This document shows positions 10,301 to 20,915 of a stretch of DNA of 64,000 bases, piece after piece. Within the stretch, counting starts at the first letter, position 1; every line of letters starts with the position of its first letter. Location: positions 1 to 64,000 of the forward strand of contig QNQO01006223.1 of NCBI GenBank assembly GCA_003290165.1, read 5' to 3'. This stretch comes from Berberis thunbergii. Lineage: Eukaryota > Streptophyta > Magnoliopsida > Ranunculales > Berberidaceae. The notes below the pieces were generated by a model. The model saw only the letters and a list, made by a program, of their open reading frames with translations. It was not told the DNA's origin and did not search any database. The translations under genes and the position numbers were made by a program.

Positions 10301-12732
10301 ATGGCTCAAGAAAACCTTTTTGATGACGCTGTCTTGGCAAAAAGCCTGGAGTTTTTTGAAGACAAGTTGTTGTCCGAACCCGGTATCGCCAAAATTCGTA
10401 CGAAGTTTGGGGGTACCTGAGGACCTGCCATTGTATCTTCGGACGGGCGACCAAATGCCAACATCACCTCCGGCTGGTTTCATATGTTTGCACCGCGGGA
10501 TGCTTCAAACTGAAGTGTGCTTTCCAATTCTAGATGTGATATGGGAGTTCTTGGACTTGTTAGGAATTCCTCCGGCTCAGTTGGGGCCCAATGGATATAG
10601 GATCATCTTCATGATTATGCTCAATGCTAAGGAGGTCAGTGATAGCATGACTCCGCGGGTGATTCAATTGTTGACCTCTCCTCGGCTAAAGAGTAATGCT
10701 GTTTGTAAGATGAAGTCCCTGAATTGCTTTGTTAGGCTACTTGATGATTTCAAGTTCTGGCAGAAGTATTGCTTCTTGGCCCCTGCGGATTCGAAGTACT
10801 TTCAACGCAAGGGTCGTTTGCTCGAGTGACAATTCAGACCGCTTTGTAAGTTCATCTTCTTTCTTGTGACTTTGATGTGCTTGATGGTGGGCTGATTAAC
10901 CATCGCTTGCATTTTTCTGCAGGAATGTTTCCCACTACTCCTGTAACCTTGGATGAGCAAAACACCATGGAGAAGTTCCATGTCCTGCCAAAAAGAAAGG
11001 CGGTTGATGTCATAAGGGTTTTCAATTTCATTCGTAGTGGGTTGTGGGACAACTGCATGTCACCCTCTCTCTGTATCGAGAGTCACACATTAAGTTGGAA
11101 GATGGGGCCCCTTTCAAGAAGAGGAAGGCTATTGAGTCCAAAGCCTTTGTTTTATCTGATGTGGAGGAGTCCTCTGAGACTATTGCTTTCTTCACGAGGA
11201 AAAGGTCTTGCGTTGGAACCGGTATGTCTTCTGCACGACTTGCTCTAGTGAAGGGGGAGCGCGAGTCAGCTAGACCTATTGAGGTGGAGACTGATGTTTT
11301 CGGCTTGGAGAAGGATTACCTGCGATTGACAGGAGTTATAGACAGGTTGAACCTTAGTGACGCGCAGGTCGAGGCTCTGAATGACGTATTGTGCGGGTTG
11401 CAATGGTTGCTTCCATTGGTGTTGATTCGTGTGAGGTTGCTCCAACAGAAGGCTCTTGTGAGGATTTGCCAGAGGTCATAGAATTTGATTGCCCCATAGT
11501 TGTTTTGCCTGATAGTGGTCGTGGCACCGGTCGTGTCTCTTGCAATCTGCATTGCTCACCATCTCACTCTAGGCCTCAGTTAGAGGTGTTTGAGTGTCAT
11601 TTGGATACTTCGTTGCATTCTCTCCCTCCGGATCCCATTGAGACGCCTCGCAAAAAAGTGTTTGCTTCTGTTGACAAGGGAAAAACCATGGAGAAGAGCT
11701 TCAGGACGGTGGCAACCATGAAGGGCGATGTCGGCGTAGTTCCAGATTAGGAAAAAATTCATCCAGGCTCATGGATAAGCCTATTTGCACCGGATTTGGT
11801 GAAGCTGAGTTCACCGGTCTGGCACCAAGAGGTCGACGTGGAGTATGTTTCGAGGAAGCATATAAGCAGGCGTCATAGCTGGCTGATGGATCACGCTCCA
11901 AAACCCGAAGAGGATTCGTTGTTCGTTGGAAGGGTGTATGGATAAGCATGAAATACCTTATGATGGGGTATCTCTTCATTTGAGCCACACTATCGTTGTT
12001 GGGATGGAAGTAGAGGCAGCTCGTGATAGAGTATACACCGGAAGCGTGTCTTCTCACATATGCAGATGTTGTTCTGATGCGCTCCATGAAATTGAGCGGC
12101 TTAAGAAGCATGCCGAAGAAAAGTGGTTGGATCAGTCAACCATGGTCGTTGAGGCTTAGAGGGCTTTTCTGGAGAACCTTGAGCATGATCTGATTGAGGC
12201 GGTGTCTGAAAGGGATGAACTTAAGCATGAGTTGAGCCATATCCGCCGAGAAGTCGAGGTTGCGCAGGAAGCTGAGGCTAAGGCGAGTTCTGAACTGTTG
12301 TCTTTCGCTGAAGGGAGTGATTCGAAGGATGTCAACTAGGCTGCTGAGAAGCAACAGTTGGAATCTGATGTAGAGTTCTATGCTCGAGAAGCGAGGAAGG
12401 CCGGTGACCATATCAAACTGAGGCAGGATAAACTTAGTGCTATGAAGAGCAGTCTGGCCACAAAGTAGTCTCAGGTCAATGCGTTGACTGGCTAGTTGGA
12501 GCTACTGGAGCGTGAATTTGTTGATGCAAAGGTGTGGGAGGAAGAGCTTCTCCAGGAACAAGGAAAATGCGAGTTCTGCTACGTTGTACATGGACGGCTG
12601 GAGTTGCTGGCGCTGATGAAGGAGGAGCATCTGGAGTGGGATCTCAGCCGTTATAAGAAGATGTCGTATGTGGACCTTTCTGTTACCTCGACATCATCGA
12701 GCGAGGAAGACAGTTTGAGCTCGGATGTCTAG
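10301..12732 (+). pseudogene. Antisense ORF of the gypsy element (transposase_28-like domain plus coiled coil)
   Basis: The start MAQENLFDDAVLAKSLEFF at 10301 shifts frame at the G run near 10409-10413 and continues as PEDLPLYLRTGDQMPTSPP, then a region near 10525-10690 (FPILDVIWEFLDLLGIPPAQ, LGPNGYRII) typical of the putative gypsy-type transposase domain (PF04195 as I recall it). An intron fits 10846 to 10920 (GTAAGT donor, TTTTTCTGCAG acceptor). Downstream, SGLWDNCM (about 11061) changes frame into LYRESHIKLEDGAPFKKRKA. The region 11930-12730 is charged and heptad-like (ERLKKHAEEKW, ERDELKHELSHIRREVE, QQLESDVEFYAREARK) and ends in a Ser/Asp/Glu tail SSSEEDSLSSDV. At least six stops or shifts break it. 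The biochemical role of this ORF class is not established. Confidence 0.7.
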
Positions 12733-14236
12733 GCTGCAGTGTGTATGGACGCAACTTTTGCTCCTTCTTCCACTAAGCTTAACTCTTCCATTTTTGTACC
12801 CTCTCCCGATAAGGAATGAACTTTGTGTGCTTGTACTCTTTTTGTCTTTGATCATTAATGAAAATAGTTTTATTCGTTTCGTACTTGTTGTCTCTATTGT
12901 ATGTTTTTCGTTTTGCATTGTCATCTTACTTTGGCATAAGATTGTTGAATCAATAGGACGCTAACTGGTTTGTCTGCGGTAAAGAGCTTGACCGCTTTGT
13001 GTTGTGTTGTGTAGTCATGTTCGGCAGTGGGCATGTTATGAACAGTTTAGCAAGGGGTTGAGTCCTCCAAGTTGTGCCCTGTCCCCAAGGTAAGATGCTT
13101 AAGCGTTACCTTGCTTGTCTGACCGGTCGGCTGTAGCTGCTGCTATGAGCGAGTTGTGATGGTCAAGCGTGCGTGTCAAAGCGTTCCTGCCGAGTCAGGC
13201 ATCGTAAGCTTTGGTTGGCATCCTAAGTAGCTTTTATCTAGGCACTGGCCGTACGGTCTCTGTATTAGCGCAAGTGGCCTTCACTTAACATTAGAATGCC
13301 AATCCATTTGAGCGTGAAGACGCTGACTCAACTAGATTCCCATTTGGCGACCAGGTTGAAAGCAGTGGTCCCGTCGTAAGTCATCGAAATCAGTTCAGGA
13401 CTTACTAGTTTCCCACCTTTCGAACTATCTACACCTTCCCACCTTCTAGACTATCTACACCCTCGTAGCGCGGGCTACAAGTTTAGGTTTGGTGATTTGG
13501 CGGGCATGCTGAAAAATAGTGGTCCCGTGGCGAGCCATCAGAATCAGTTTGGGAGTAACTAGGCTCCCACCTTCCAGACTATCTACACCCTCGCAGGGGC
13601 TACAAGTCCATGTTTTTATCAGAAGCTTTCATTGCTAGCTGTCACCAGCTAGGCTTACCTGATTCGGTTCGGCGATAATTGACTACGAAAGGGGCAATGA
13701 TACCTGGCGAGTCATCATCACCAGGCGTGATAACGCTGATTGGACTCCCATTTCCTAAATCGTCGATGCCTGCGCTAAGCGAACTAGGTGTCAGGATGAA
13801 CCATAAGCCATCGTATTTAGTCTTAGCTAACTAAGCTTGTCTGGTTTGAATAGAGGTTCCGCCTGCTAGGAGGCGTGAGAACCTAATCCATCCACACGTT
13901 GCACGAAGTGGATGAAACTACCTTAAATCAGCTGGTGATATGTAGGTATAATCTGTATGTCAGTGTTGACTAGGATCTCTAGTGCTCATGCCAAGCACAT
14001 GATGGAGTGTTGTTTGAATAATAGGCTGAGCCCATGGGCCCGCAGAGGAAGGGCTAGGGTTTCATGCATAGTGCGTTGCGTGTACGGCGTAGATTGCGCG
14101 GTGACATGCGTACGGCGTAGGCTGCGTGACAATTGAGTATCGGTTAATCCCCTTCAATTGATGGGGTTGCGTGCAGTGCCATTAATTGATTGATGTCTTG
14201 CAGTTTCCTTTGGAACCGTCGTCTTCCAGTTAATGC
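12733..14236. other. Non-coding internal part of the gypsy element
   Basis: No reading frame is supported. It contains a degenerate tandem repeat (listed separately) and a twice-used GTACGGCGTAG stretch near 14080-14125. It lies between the two plus-strand ORFs and may hold their promoter or UTR. Confidence 0.45.
13335..13615. repeat. Degenerate tandem repeat inside the gypsy element
   Basis: The block AGTGGTCCCGT...CCACCTT...ACTATCTACACCCTCG...GGCTACAAGT occurs at about 13363-13480 and again at about 13519-13608, a period near 150 bp. Within the first copy the piece TTCCCACCTT...ACTATCTACACC is doubled (13410-13458). Confidence 0.6.
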
Positions 14237-15045
14237 TTGAGTGCCCGCTGGGTGAACCATCACGTCTATATAATGGTGTTTTCCAATCGTTGTAGGCACT
14301 ATCTTTCGCAGAGCTTATCTTCTATAATGTCCTTGCTTGAAGAAGATGCTTTGGGTTTTCCAAAGGCAGAAGAAAATGCTTTGGGTTTTCCAAAGGTTGA
14401 AGTTGAATCTCCGTATCTGGAGTCTTCGAATGTTATAACATTTGCGCCGATAAGGCATAGAGATAGTTGTTGTTATGCGTGGTCACCTGATATGGGTAGG
14501 CACGTAGTTGATCCGATGAGGTTTCGTAATTTCTTTTCATATTGCGGATAAGTAGTACGGATTTTCTACCAAACTTTCGCCTTCATGTGCTCGAATCCCA
14601 CTGCTAACCAATGGCTGATCGAAGTGTTATAGTCGATGTGCGATGTCTCCAAGAGTGGTAGTGCTCAGTCACACATGCCATCGCATATGGGAAAAGTGGT
14701 ATCTCTTGATAGCATTGTGAGACCGTAACAACGTTGCTGCTTGTGGCCATCCTCGTCTGCCTGCTTCTAGCCTATTTGAGGAAGTTAGAAGGGGGTTCAG
14801 ATCTCTCTTGAGGAAATCAACAACCCGTTATGAGGTCTACAATGCTGTAGTACAAGACTTTTCTGGGGTGATTCGACGGAGCCATTTGACTGCTCATTTT
14901 TTCAATCCCTTCTACCAACTTCGTCTTTATCTTGGGAAGGTATCGAGCTCTCCCATTCTCTTACCTTTGTTTTCACTTGTAGATTGCTTGCATCGGAGGG
15001 TTTGCAAGTCTTCGGTGGACCCTGTCCATAGCAGAATGGTCTAAG
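14237..15045 (+). pseudogene. Second plus-strand ORF region of the gypsy element, unrecognised
   Basis: The opening frame (a natural start is MSLLEEDALGFPK near 14325) has a doubled ALGFPK motif, from a roughly 30-bp duplication at 14347-14400, then a His/Cys-containing FAPIRHRDSCCYAWSPDM and a stop at 14549. Broken frames continue to 15045 (last piece starts MRKSTTRYEVYN at 14808). I do not recognise a family. It could be a fragment of the antisense coding unit or of host origin. Confidence 0.35.
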
Positions 15046-15089
15046 CGAGTATTTTACTTTTGTTTGCACTGTATTCAAGCGCTTATAGT

Positions 15090-15200
15090 GCTCAGTCTTT
15101 GTATCTGCCTCAGAGCGTTCGCAATATGTAGTCTTTTATATCCGCCTCAGGGCGTTCGTAATATGTAGCCTTTGTATCTACCTCAAGGTGCTTGTTGTTT
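15090..15200. repeat. Short tandem repeat, unit about 40 bp
   Basis: Three imperfect units of TTTGTATCTGCCTCAGAGCG type: near 15097 (CAGAGCGTTCGCAATATGTAG follows), near 15137 (CAGGGCGTTCGTAATATGTAG) and near 15170 (CAAGGTGCTTG). They sit in the non-coding part of the gypsy element. Confidence 0.6.
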
Positions 15201-15479
15201 CATTTTTCTAATAATCAACAAAGTTTGTTTTTGTAATTCTTCTTTTATTTCTTAAATGATTGAAAATCACATAAGTCATTTAAGAACTAAAACTCAGTAT
15301 TGACTATGGAAAGGGAAACAAACAACTTAAAACAAACTAGCTGTCGACGGAGAGAAATTGATCCTGGCCTTCAAGTGGATCCAGGTTGCTTTCGTGGATC
15401 TTTCGGTGGGCTGTCGAGGCGTTACATAGGTTACTGAAGAGTGAATCTTGCAGAGGGGCGGATCTCTGCGCCGATTAAA

Positions 15480-17440
15480 TGTCGGGGGGATGTGTTCTCG
15501 CTTGCCATGGTCTTTTCGACTCGCTGGGCGGAAGAGCTTCTTGCTCTTGTACTGCTTGAAAGCGACGTCTCTACCGCTTTTTGGCCTTGCACTGGGTTAG
15601 GCTTCTCTGCATGATGCAGTTGAATCTAGGAGCACTCTATTTGTTTCAGTGCGGCGTAGTGACAACCTCGTGCCATAGGTTGGTCTCCATGTATGGTTCC
15701 TTCGAAGTGGTTAACAGTATACTTAACACATTGGTGAAGGGTGGAGACTGCTTCCATCTGGTGGAGCCAAGGTCTTCGCAATATGAGATTGTAAGATGAC
15801 GGCGCGTCTACCACCATGAAGTCCAGATATAAGACTTTCTGTGTTGCGGCTCTCTTGCTACCGTAGCCAACCTTATCTTTCCGATAGGGAAGCACTTCTC
15901 CCTGTTGAATCCGATCAACGAGTGTTTTGAAGACGTCGTGTTTTCCTCATTGAGATCCATGTTGCGGAACGCATTGTAGAACAGAACGTTAAGTAAACTT
16001 CTTGTGTCAACCGAAGCTCTCTTCACTTCCTATTTTACGATATAAACAAAGATGACCAAGGCATCATTGTGCGGCACTCGGACTCCATCAAGGTCCCTGT
16101 CTATGAAAGTCAAAAGTCGGAATGGGGTTCTGAACTCATGAGTGACAGATGTGTCTGTCCTCACTCGCGAATTGTGTCCGCATATCCAGTAGTGTTTGCT
16201 TGCAGAACTTGTATGACTGATCTTCATTTGGTCCGACTCTATGAAGGACGTAGATTATCCCTGGAGTTGCCTTCTCTATTTCTTTAACTAACTCTCCCTA
16301 TCCTTTGTTTGTTACATTGGCTTCTCAGACTTCAGGAATTCTTTCAGTTTGCCTTTGCAGATCCAGTACTCAACTTCATACCTCAAACTCTTACAATCAT
16401 TGGTGTTGTGGCCGCCCTCCTTGTGGTACACGCAATATTTGTCATTGTCGCGCTTGGAGTGGTCTTTGCATGTCTTTGGAGGCCACTTCAGTTCCTCCCA
16501 GCTTTTCACGGAGTTAAGTATGTCTGACAGGCTAGCCCTTAAGGGTGTCACTACTCTGGATCCAACATAGTTGGATGATTTCTCCGGCCAGGGTCCGACC
16601 TGTTCCTTTTGCTTCGTTCCCCGTCCTCGCGACTCTTTCCCTCATTCTTGTCCCTATGAGAGGAGGGCTTCCTATCACCTTCGATTTCCCTTTTAGCGGT
16701 CATTGACTGCTCTAGGGTGATGTAATTTTGGACGCTCTTGAGGAGCTCCGCCATGTCCAAAGGTGAGGTCCTCGAAAAATTTCACTCTTTGAGGCCCGCA
16801 GTGAAGGTCGTCACGGTTGTATCGCCGTTGTACTTGTCAATGAGAGTCAGCTCATTGTTAAAGCGCGTGGCATACTCTCGGAGTGTCTCACCGGACCTCT
16901 GCCTTAAAGAGAGTATGTAGTGCGAGCCTTTTCTGAAACCCTAGCTTCCGATGAAACGTGGCAAGAATTTCTTAGCCGGTGTTTTGAAGGAGTCAATTGA
17001 CTTCGGTGAAAGACCATGGAACCATGTCAGTGCAAGAATGGTGGGACGGAGAGGCGATATAGTATGTTCGGATCATGCTCCCCTCTGCGGAGGGGGTTCC
17101 CATGGCCGAGCCCTCTGTCCTGACGGTAAGCACAACGTTAGCCGTGCAGTCTCTCCTGCGCTTGCTCCCTATCATCTACTGGAGGCGAAGGTTCGTGCTG
17201 CTCCTAGTATCCGTTAGCAGGTGGTGGATTCTTTCGCGTAAGAGTATCCATTGCTTTGGCGATCTGTTGTATCTGAGATGCCAGCACGTCGATTCTGGGG
17301 TCTATTGTTACTGCCGTTGGCGTGGGAGCGTGAGTCGATTTCCTGTGCATGACAGGAATTGTTGAATGAAGTGGTATAGGAACAACCTAAGCATCCCCTT
17401 GTTTTCCATTGTTGCGTGACCTGGTGGTCACCATCTCTCT
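15480..17440 (-). pseudogene. Ty3/gypsy gag-protease, frame-broken
   Basis: Minus-strand pieces in order. 17340-17220: DPRIDVLASQIQQIAKAMD. 17040-16900: PWSFTEVNSIDSFKTPAKKF, the core of the Retrotrans_gag region. 16900-16790: GETLREYATRFNNELTLI. 16760-16551: MAELLKSVQNYITLEQSM followed by a Lys/Arg/Ser-rich stretch. 16490-16330: KYCVYHKEGGHNTNDCKSL, a gag zinc-binding segment. 15830-15640: DFMVVDAPSSYNLILRRPWL then HQCVKYTVNH, the region around and after the aspartic protease of this group (usual form NAILGRPWL). In-frame stops and shifts occur between pieces, so no full-length product is made. The catalytic DTG/DSG motif was not identified with confidence. Plus-strand frames across 16069-16570 are antisense shadows of this gene. 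Confidence 0.8.
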
Positions 17441-17490
17441 AGGTTTTGATAGGAGACAACGATTAGTGGTAAGTTATGAACTATGTCGTC

Positions 17491-17512
17491 CCCACAGATG
17501 ACGCCAAACAAA
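17491..17512 (-). other. Primer-binding-like site of the gypsy element
   Basis: The minus strand reads TTTGGCGTCATCTGTGGG three bases inside the right LTR. TTTGGCGCCGTCTGTGGG is the usual sequence at this place in many plant gypsy elements. It fixes the direction of reverse transcription as right to left. Confidence 0.65.
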
Positions 17513-18189
17513 TGCAGTCTTTTTCCGCTCCCTGTGTTGACCTAGTTCCGCTGACTTGCACAAGTAACGCACGTGAGCCACAGACCACCATGGGGTGGCC
17601 GATGGCACTCCGATGTTAAAGTCAGATATGGCTCTAAGGAACGTGTAATGTTGTAACAAAGAATTTGTAGCGTACCTTAGCTTACCAACCTTATGTCTTA
17701 GTTATAGTCTAGGGAGTTTTGGTTTTATCAGGCCATCGTAGACGTAGTTGATGAAGGAGATCTTCATGGAGATCCCTTCCTAATTAGGAGTCGTGCTGTA
17801 GGAAGGAAGTTCCCTGTAATTAGTTTCGTGCTTCTAGATACGTGATAGATAGTTCCTAATCCAAAAACAATCCGTAGAAGGGAGTTTCCCTGTGTGGAAG
17901 ATACTCTGGTGTTTGCTTCCTAGTTGAAGCAGAGAGCAACTGTAGTTGCCCGTCCAAAGCTGATCATCGAGATACTTGTCTGAAAGGGCTTACAGGTATT
18001 GATGATAGTTGTGAGACGCGTGGGCATAACATGTTGTGAGAGTTCGAGCCTGCATGGCGGACTGCAGTTGGGCGGGCTTAGAACCGCTTGGGCCGGATCA
18101 GTGTTGGGCTGGCGCTTAAGGTCGTAGTTCCTCGAGATTATCATGACACGTGTACGACTCCGGGGTGTGACCGCTTTTATGTATCATCA
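17513..18189 (-). repeat. Right LTR of the gypsy element (5' LTR of its minus-strand transcript)
   Basis: 677 bp, TGCAGTCT...TGTATCATCA on the plus strand, followed by the duplication GATTC. Its partner is 9373-10060. The promoter for the gag transcript should lie here. Confidence 0.88.
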
Positions 18190-18239
18190 GATTCTAATTA
18201 TTATTTTTATCCTTTACCCCTCCCACCCCATGCCGCTGG

Positions 18240-18954
18240 TGGGTATAGATATTAATTATTCTAATTATGAGCAGCCAATTATAGGCTTTTATAAGTTTTC
18301 ATTGACTGACAAGTTAATCAAATTATTATGCTAAGGTTTGGTAAAATTTTCATAATGTAATTAATGATGATTAGAAATTTGGTTTTAATTATTTAATAAA
18401 ATTAATTTGATTAACTTGTCATAAATTTGATTAGAAAAGTTTTCAGGTACCTATGTATTACCTTTCTTAATGATGATTAGAAATTTGGTTTTAATTATCA
18501 TTGTTTTTATTCCATAATGTAATTAATAAAATAAAATTTTCCACTATCGAAATTTGATTTCCTATTCTTCAATTCATGGGTACCTGTAAAGTAATATATT
18601 TTATTCCGTTGCTATTTAGTCACAAGCTATTTGCCATAGAGCATGATCATAGCCTCAGAGGTAAAATAGAAAACAATATTGAATAAGATAATTTCATGTA
18701 AACTAAATAGTGATAGAAAAAACTAAATAGTGACAGAGAATTAAAGCAAGAAAAAAATTTGCTCTTCAAACTCAGATATACCTTCACAACTAGTCAAATC
18801 AAACACATTCAGAGTGACAAAACATTCAAGAATTAAAAAAAATGCAAACATGAAAAATTAATGTAGCCATTTGTAGCTAACAAATGTCATAACATAATTG
18901 CTCAAACTGCAATTAAAAAACAAGATAACATTAAAAAAATTTAACAAAAAAATA
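18240..18954. other. Interior of the long-TIR element, no gene
   Basis: AT-rich. A 30-bp stretch TTAATGATGATTAGAAATTT...GGTTTTAATTA occurs twice (about 18360-18390 and 18466-18500). No reading frame is supported. Confidence 0.45.
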
Positions 18955-19270
18955 ATGATTCAGGGGGTGGGAGGGGTTAAGGGTTAAATTGTTTTTTAAA
19001 ATTATAAAAAAATAAAATTAGAATAATTAATAAAAGAGCCATTGTTGGTAACAAAAGTATAAAATTAGGTTTTCTATTTATTTAGGAAAGGTAAATATGT
19101 CCTATAAGCTTATGAGTTAACATGGGTTAATGAAATAGTTCATGTTGGTCATAAAAGTATAAAAGTAGGCACAAATTAGCCATTACATCAATTATGGTAT
19201 CTAAATTGTCTGTTTTGTGAAGAAAAAAATACGCCTTAAAAGTCATTTTCCTTTTTTATTATTCTTGCAC

Positions 19271-20189
19271 CTCTAACTTCTAAAATGGACTATTCCTTAG
19301 CATCTATTATCAACGAATTCTGAATTTTTGATAACATCAACTGTGTTATTATCCCTACCAATGCCTTGACACCAAGCTATTCAGGCCAAGCCTGATGGGA
19401 ACACCTACAAAAAACATGTTAGGAAGATCAGTAAACTTGTTAGAAAAAACAATAGACTTATGAAAATGGTTATACACGAATTAACCTTACCTCTTCCGTA
19501 AGATAATAAAGTCACAATCGTCGATTACCTCCTCCAATTCTCTTTCCTCTCCATGGTTGTTGGCCTCTGATTAGCCTCACCATTTGTCTCACCATTTTAT
19601 TGACTTGAGCATTGCCTTCAACATGATAATCATCATTCTACATTAGTTTCGGGTTGTCAACATCGTTCGGAAGCATATAGAAATTTATTATGTCCATGAG
19701 AAGAGTCTGCACACAAAATAATCATGAAATTTTGAGTAAAATTAAATAATCCACGGACAATAACAACAACAACCAACATTATCAAACTAACCTTAAAAAC
19801 AAAATAAAATATGAAAATAAACATGAATAATCAACTAAAATCTCAAACAATAATGAACAAACTCCTTCCAAACGAAGTTGGGGAACTAGATAAGAGAAAG
19901 AGAAGTCGAGAGAGTCAAGAAATAAGGAGAGATGCCGAAAATGGGGGTTCGTTTCGACGAGATTGGGAGAAAGAGAGAATGCAAGTCTCTACGAGGAAGG
20001 GGTTCATTATTGCCCTAGTCAACCCAAATTTGTTTGGCCAAAATACATGGGAATCCCTTTTTGATGGTGTCCCTTAGTAGGTTAAAAAAGGGCGGTGGTG
20101 TTAATGAGGAAAATGGTGGTGTCAAATAGTCCCTACCTTTTTACATATAACTTTGGTCTTTCATTACTTTGTTTTAGTTGAAAATGAAC
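19271..20189 (-). other. Continuation of the MULE remnant, no intact gene
   Basis: By position this should carry the N-terminal part of the interrupted MULE transposase (minus strand), but I see only short frames with stops (for example DVIKNSEFVDNR near 19345-19310). A plus-strand frame at 19811-20077 has no recognisable domain and no codon or context support. Confidence 0.35.
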
Positions 20190-20214
20190 AAAATTGTCTT
20201 TTGATCATCATTGA

Positions 20215-20358
20215 ATATTTTTCAATTTGTTTGATGGTATTAGATAGTTAAACTGGTCAGCATGGTCTTGGTTGTGGAACCTAAATTCTAAGCTTGACAA
20301 GTTTATGGCATTTTTTTCATTTGTTTGATGGTGTTAGATGACTAAGCAGGTAAACATG
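20215..20358. repeat. Tandem repeat of about 100 bp, last unit split by the TRIM
   Basis: The unit TTTCA(A/T)TTGTTTGATGGT...TTAGAT...CATGG(T/C)CTTGG...CTAAATTCTA...TTGACAAGTTTATG runs from about 20220 to 20315 and starts again at about 20316. The second unit stops at 20358, where the TRIM begins, and resumes after it (ACATGGCCTTGG at 20911 to about 20960). Confidence 0.6.
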
Positions 20359-20910
20359 TGTAACAACCCGATCCACAGAATACTATATTGTTTGCTTTGG
20401 GTAAAAGACTCGCACAACTTTAAAACACATAGTTACTTTGTAGATCCAAACTTGTACATATATAATACATCACCTTCCCGCACCCAAGCGATGTAGGACT
20501 ATGATCTTCCTTTTTTAGCTTGTTAACCCTCTTGGGATCCATGAGTTATTGGGCTTCTTCCGCACCCTCCCCCTCAGGTTTGCCCACACAAGGGTATCAC
20601 AGTCCACCCCCTTGGGAGCCCAACGTCCTCGTTGACACACTTCCAGCTGGGTCAGACTTTGATACCATTATGTAACGACCCGGTCCATAGAGTATATATT
20701 GTTCACTTTGGGCACTAGGCCCGCACGACTTTAAAATGCATAGTACTTTGTAAATCCAAACTCGTACATATATAGTACATTACCTTTCCGCACCTAGGCG
20801 ATGTGAGACTATGATTTCATCTTTGTAGCTTGTCAACCCTCTTGGTATCCATGGTTCTTTGGCTTCTCCCACACCCTCTCCCTCAGGTCCGCCCACACAA
20901 GGGTATCACA
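20359..20910 (-). mobile_element. Complete TRIM (terminal-repeat retrotransposon in miniature)
   Basis: Two direct repeats of about 240 bp, 20359-20601 and 20671-20910, both TGTAAC...TATCACA on the plus strand, flanked by the 5-bp duplication ACATG (20354-20358 and 20911-20915). The 69-bp interior read on the minus strand has TGGTATCAAAGTC two bases from the LTR, close to the initiator tRNA-Met site TGGTATCAGAGC. At the other end is a purine-rich GGGCTCCCAAGGGGGTGGA tract. It has no coding capacity and depends on enzymes from other elements. I looked for the 5S rRNA-like block of Cassandra TRIMs and did not see it. Confidence 0.9.
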
Positions 20911-20915
20911 ACATG

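Larger units (their letters stand above)
9373..18189 (-). mobile_element. Ty3/gypsy LTR retrotransposon lacking a recognisable pol, with an antisense ORF
   Basis: The two LTRs (9373-10060 and 17513-18189) begin TG and end CA and are flanked by the 5-bp duplication GATTC (9368-9372 and 18190-18194). A primer-binding-like TTTGGCGTCATCTGTGGG lies just inside the right LTR on the minus strand, so transcription runs right to left. Minus-strand order is gag then protease (about 17440-15480), then no reverse transcriptase, RNase H or integrase that I can recognise. The plus strand carries a spliced coiled-coil ORF (10301-12732) and a second broken ORF (14237-15045). An antisense ORF next to the 3' LTR is known from the Tat group of plant gypsy elements. 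Absence of pol would make this a non-autonomous (LARD or TR-GAG-like) member. Confidence 0.85.
9218..19260. mobile_element. Long-TIR (Mutator-like, non-autonomous) element interrupted by a gypsy element
   Basis: A 10-bp direct repeat ATTCTTGCAC sits at 9208-9217 and 19261-19270. Inside it, inverted sequences match: AATGACTTTTAAGGC then TTCACAAAATAGAC (9256-9295) with TGTCTGTTTTGTGAAG then CCTTAAAAGTCATTTTCC (19208-19250); GATGTAATGGCTAATTTGTG (9308-9330) with its complement at 19170-19190; and ACTTTTATGACCAACA (9336) with TGTTGGTCATAAAAGT (19144). The TIR continues past the gypsy insertion: TCCTTTACCCCTCCCACCCC (18209-18228) pairs with GGGGTGGGAGGGGTTAAGGG (18964-18983). Without the insertion the element is about 1.2 kb with TIRs of about 300 bp. 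Long TIRs plus a 9-11 bp duplication fit Mutator. The extreme ends differ because the left end has an ATTTT run. Confidence 0.8.

Noticed and set aside
16069..16570. Plus-strand frames over the gypsy gag
   Set aside because: The minus strand encodes the gag zinc-binding segment and the other gag pieces.
20359..20910. Cassandra-type TRIM
   Set aside because: No 5S rRNA-like sequence seen in the repeats; ends and primer site only support a generic TRIM.
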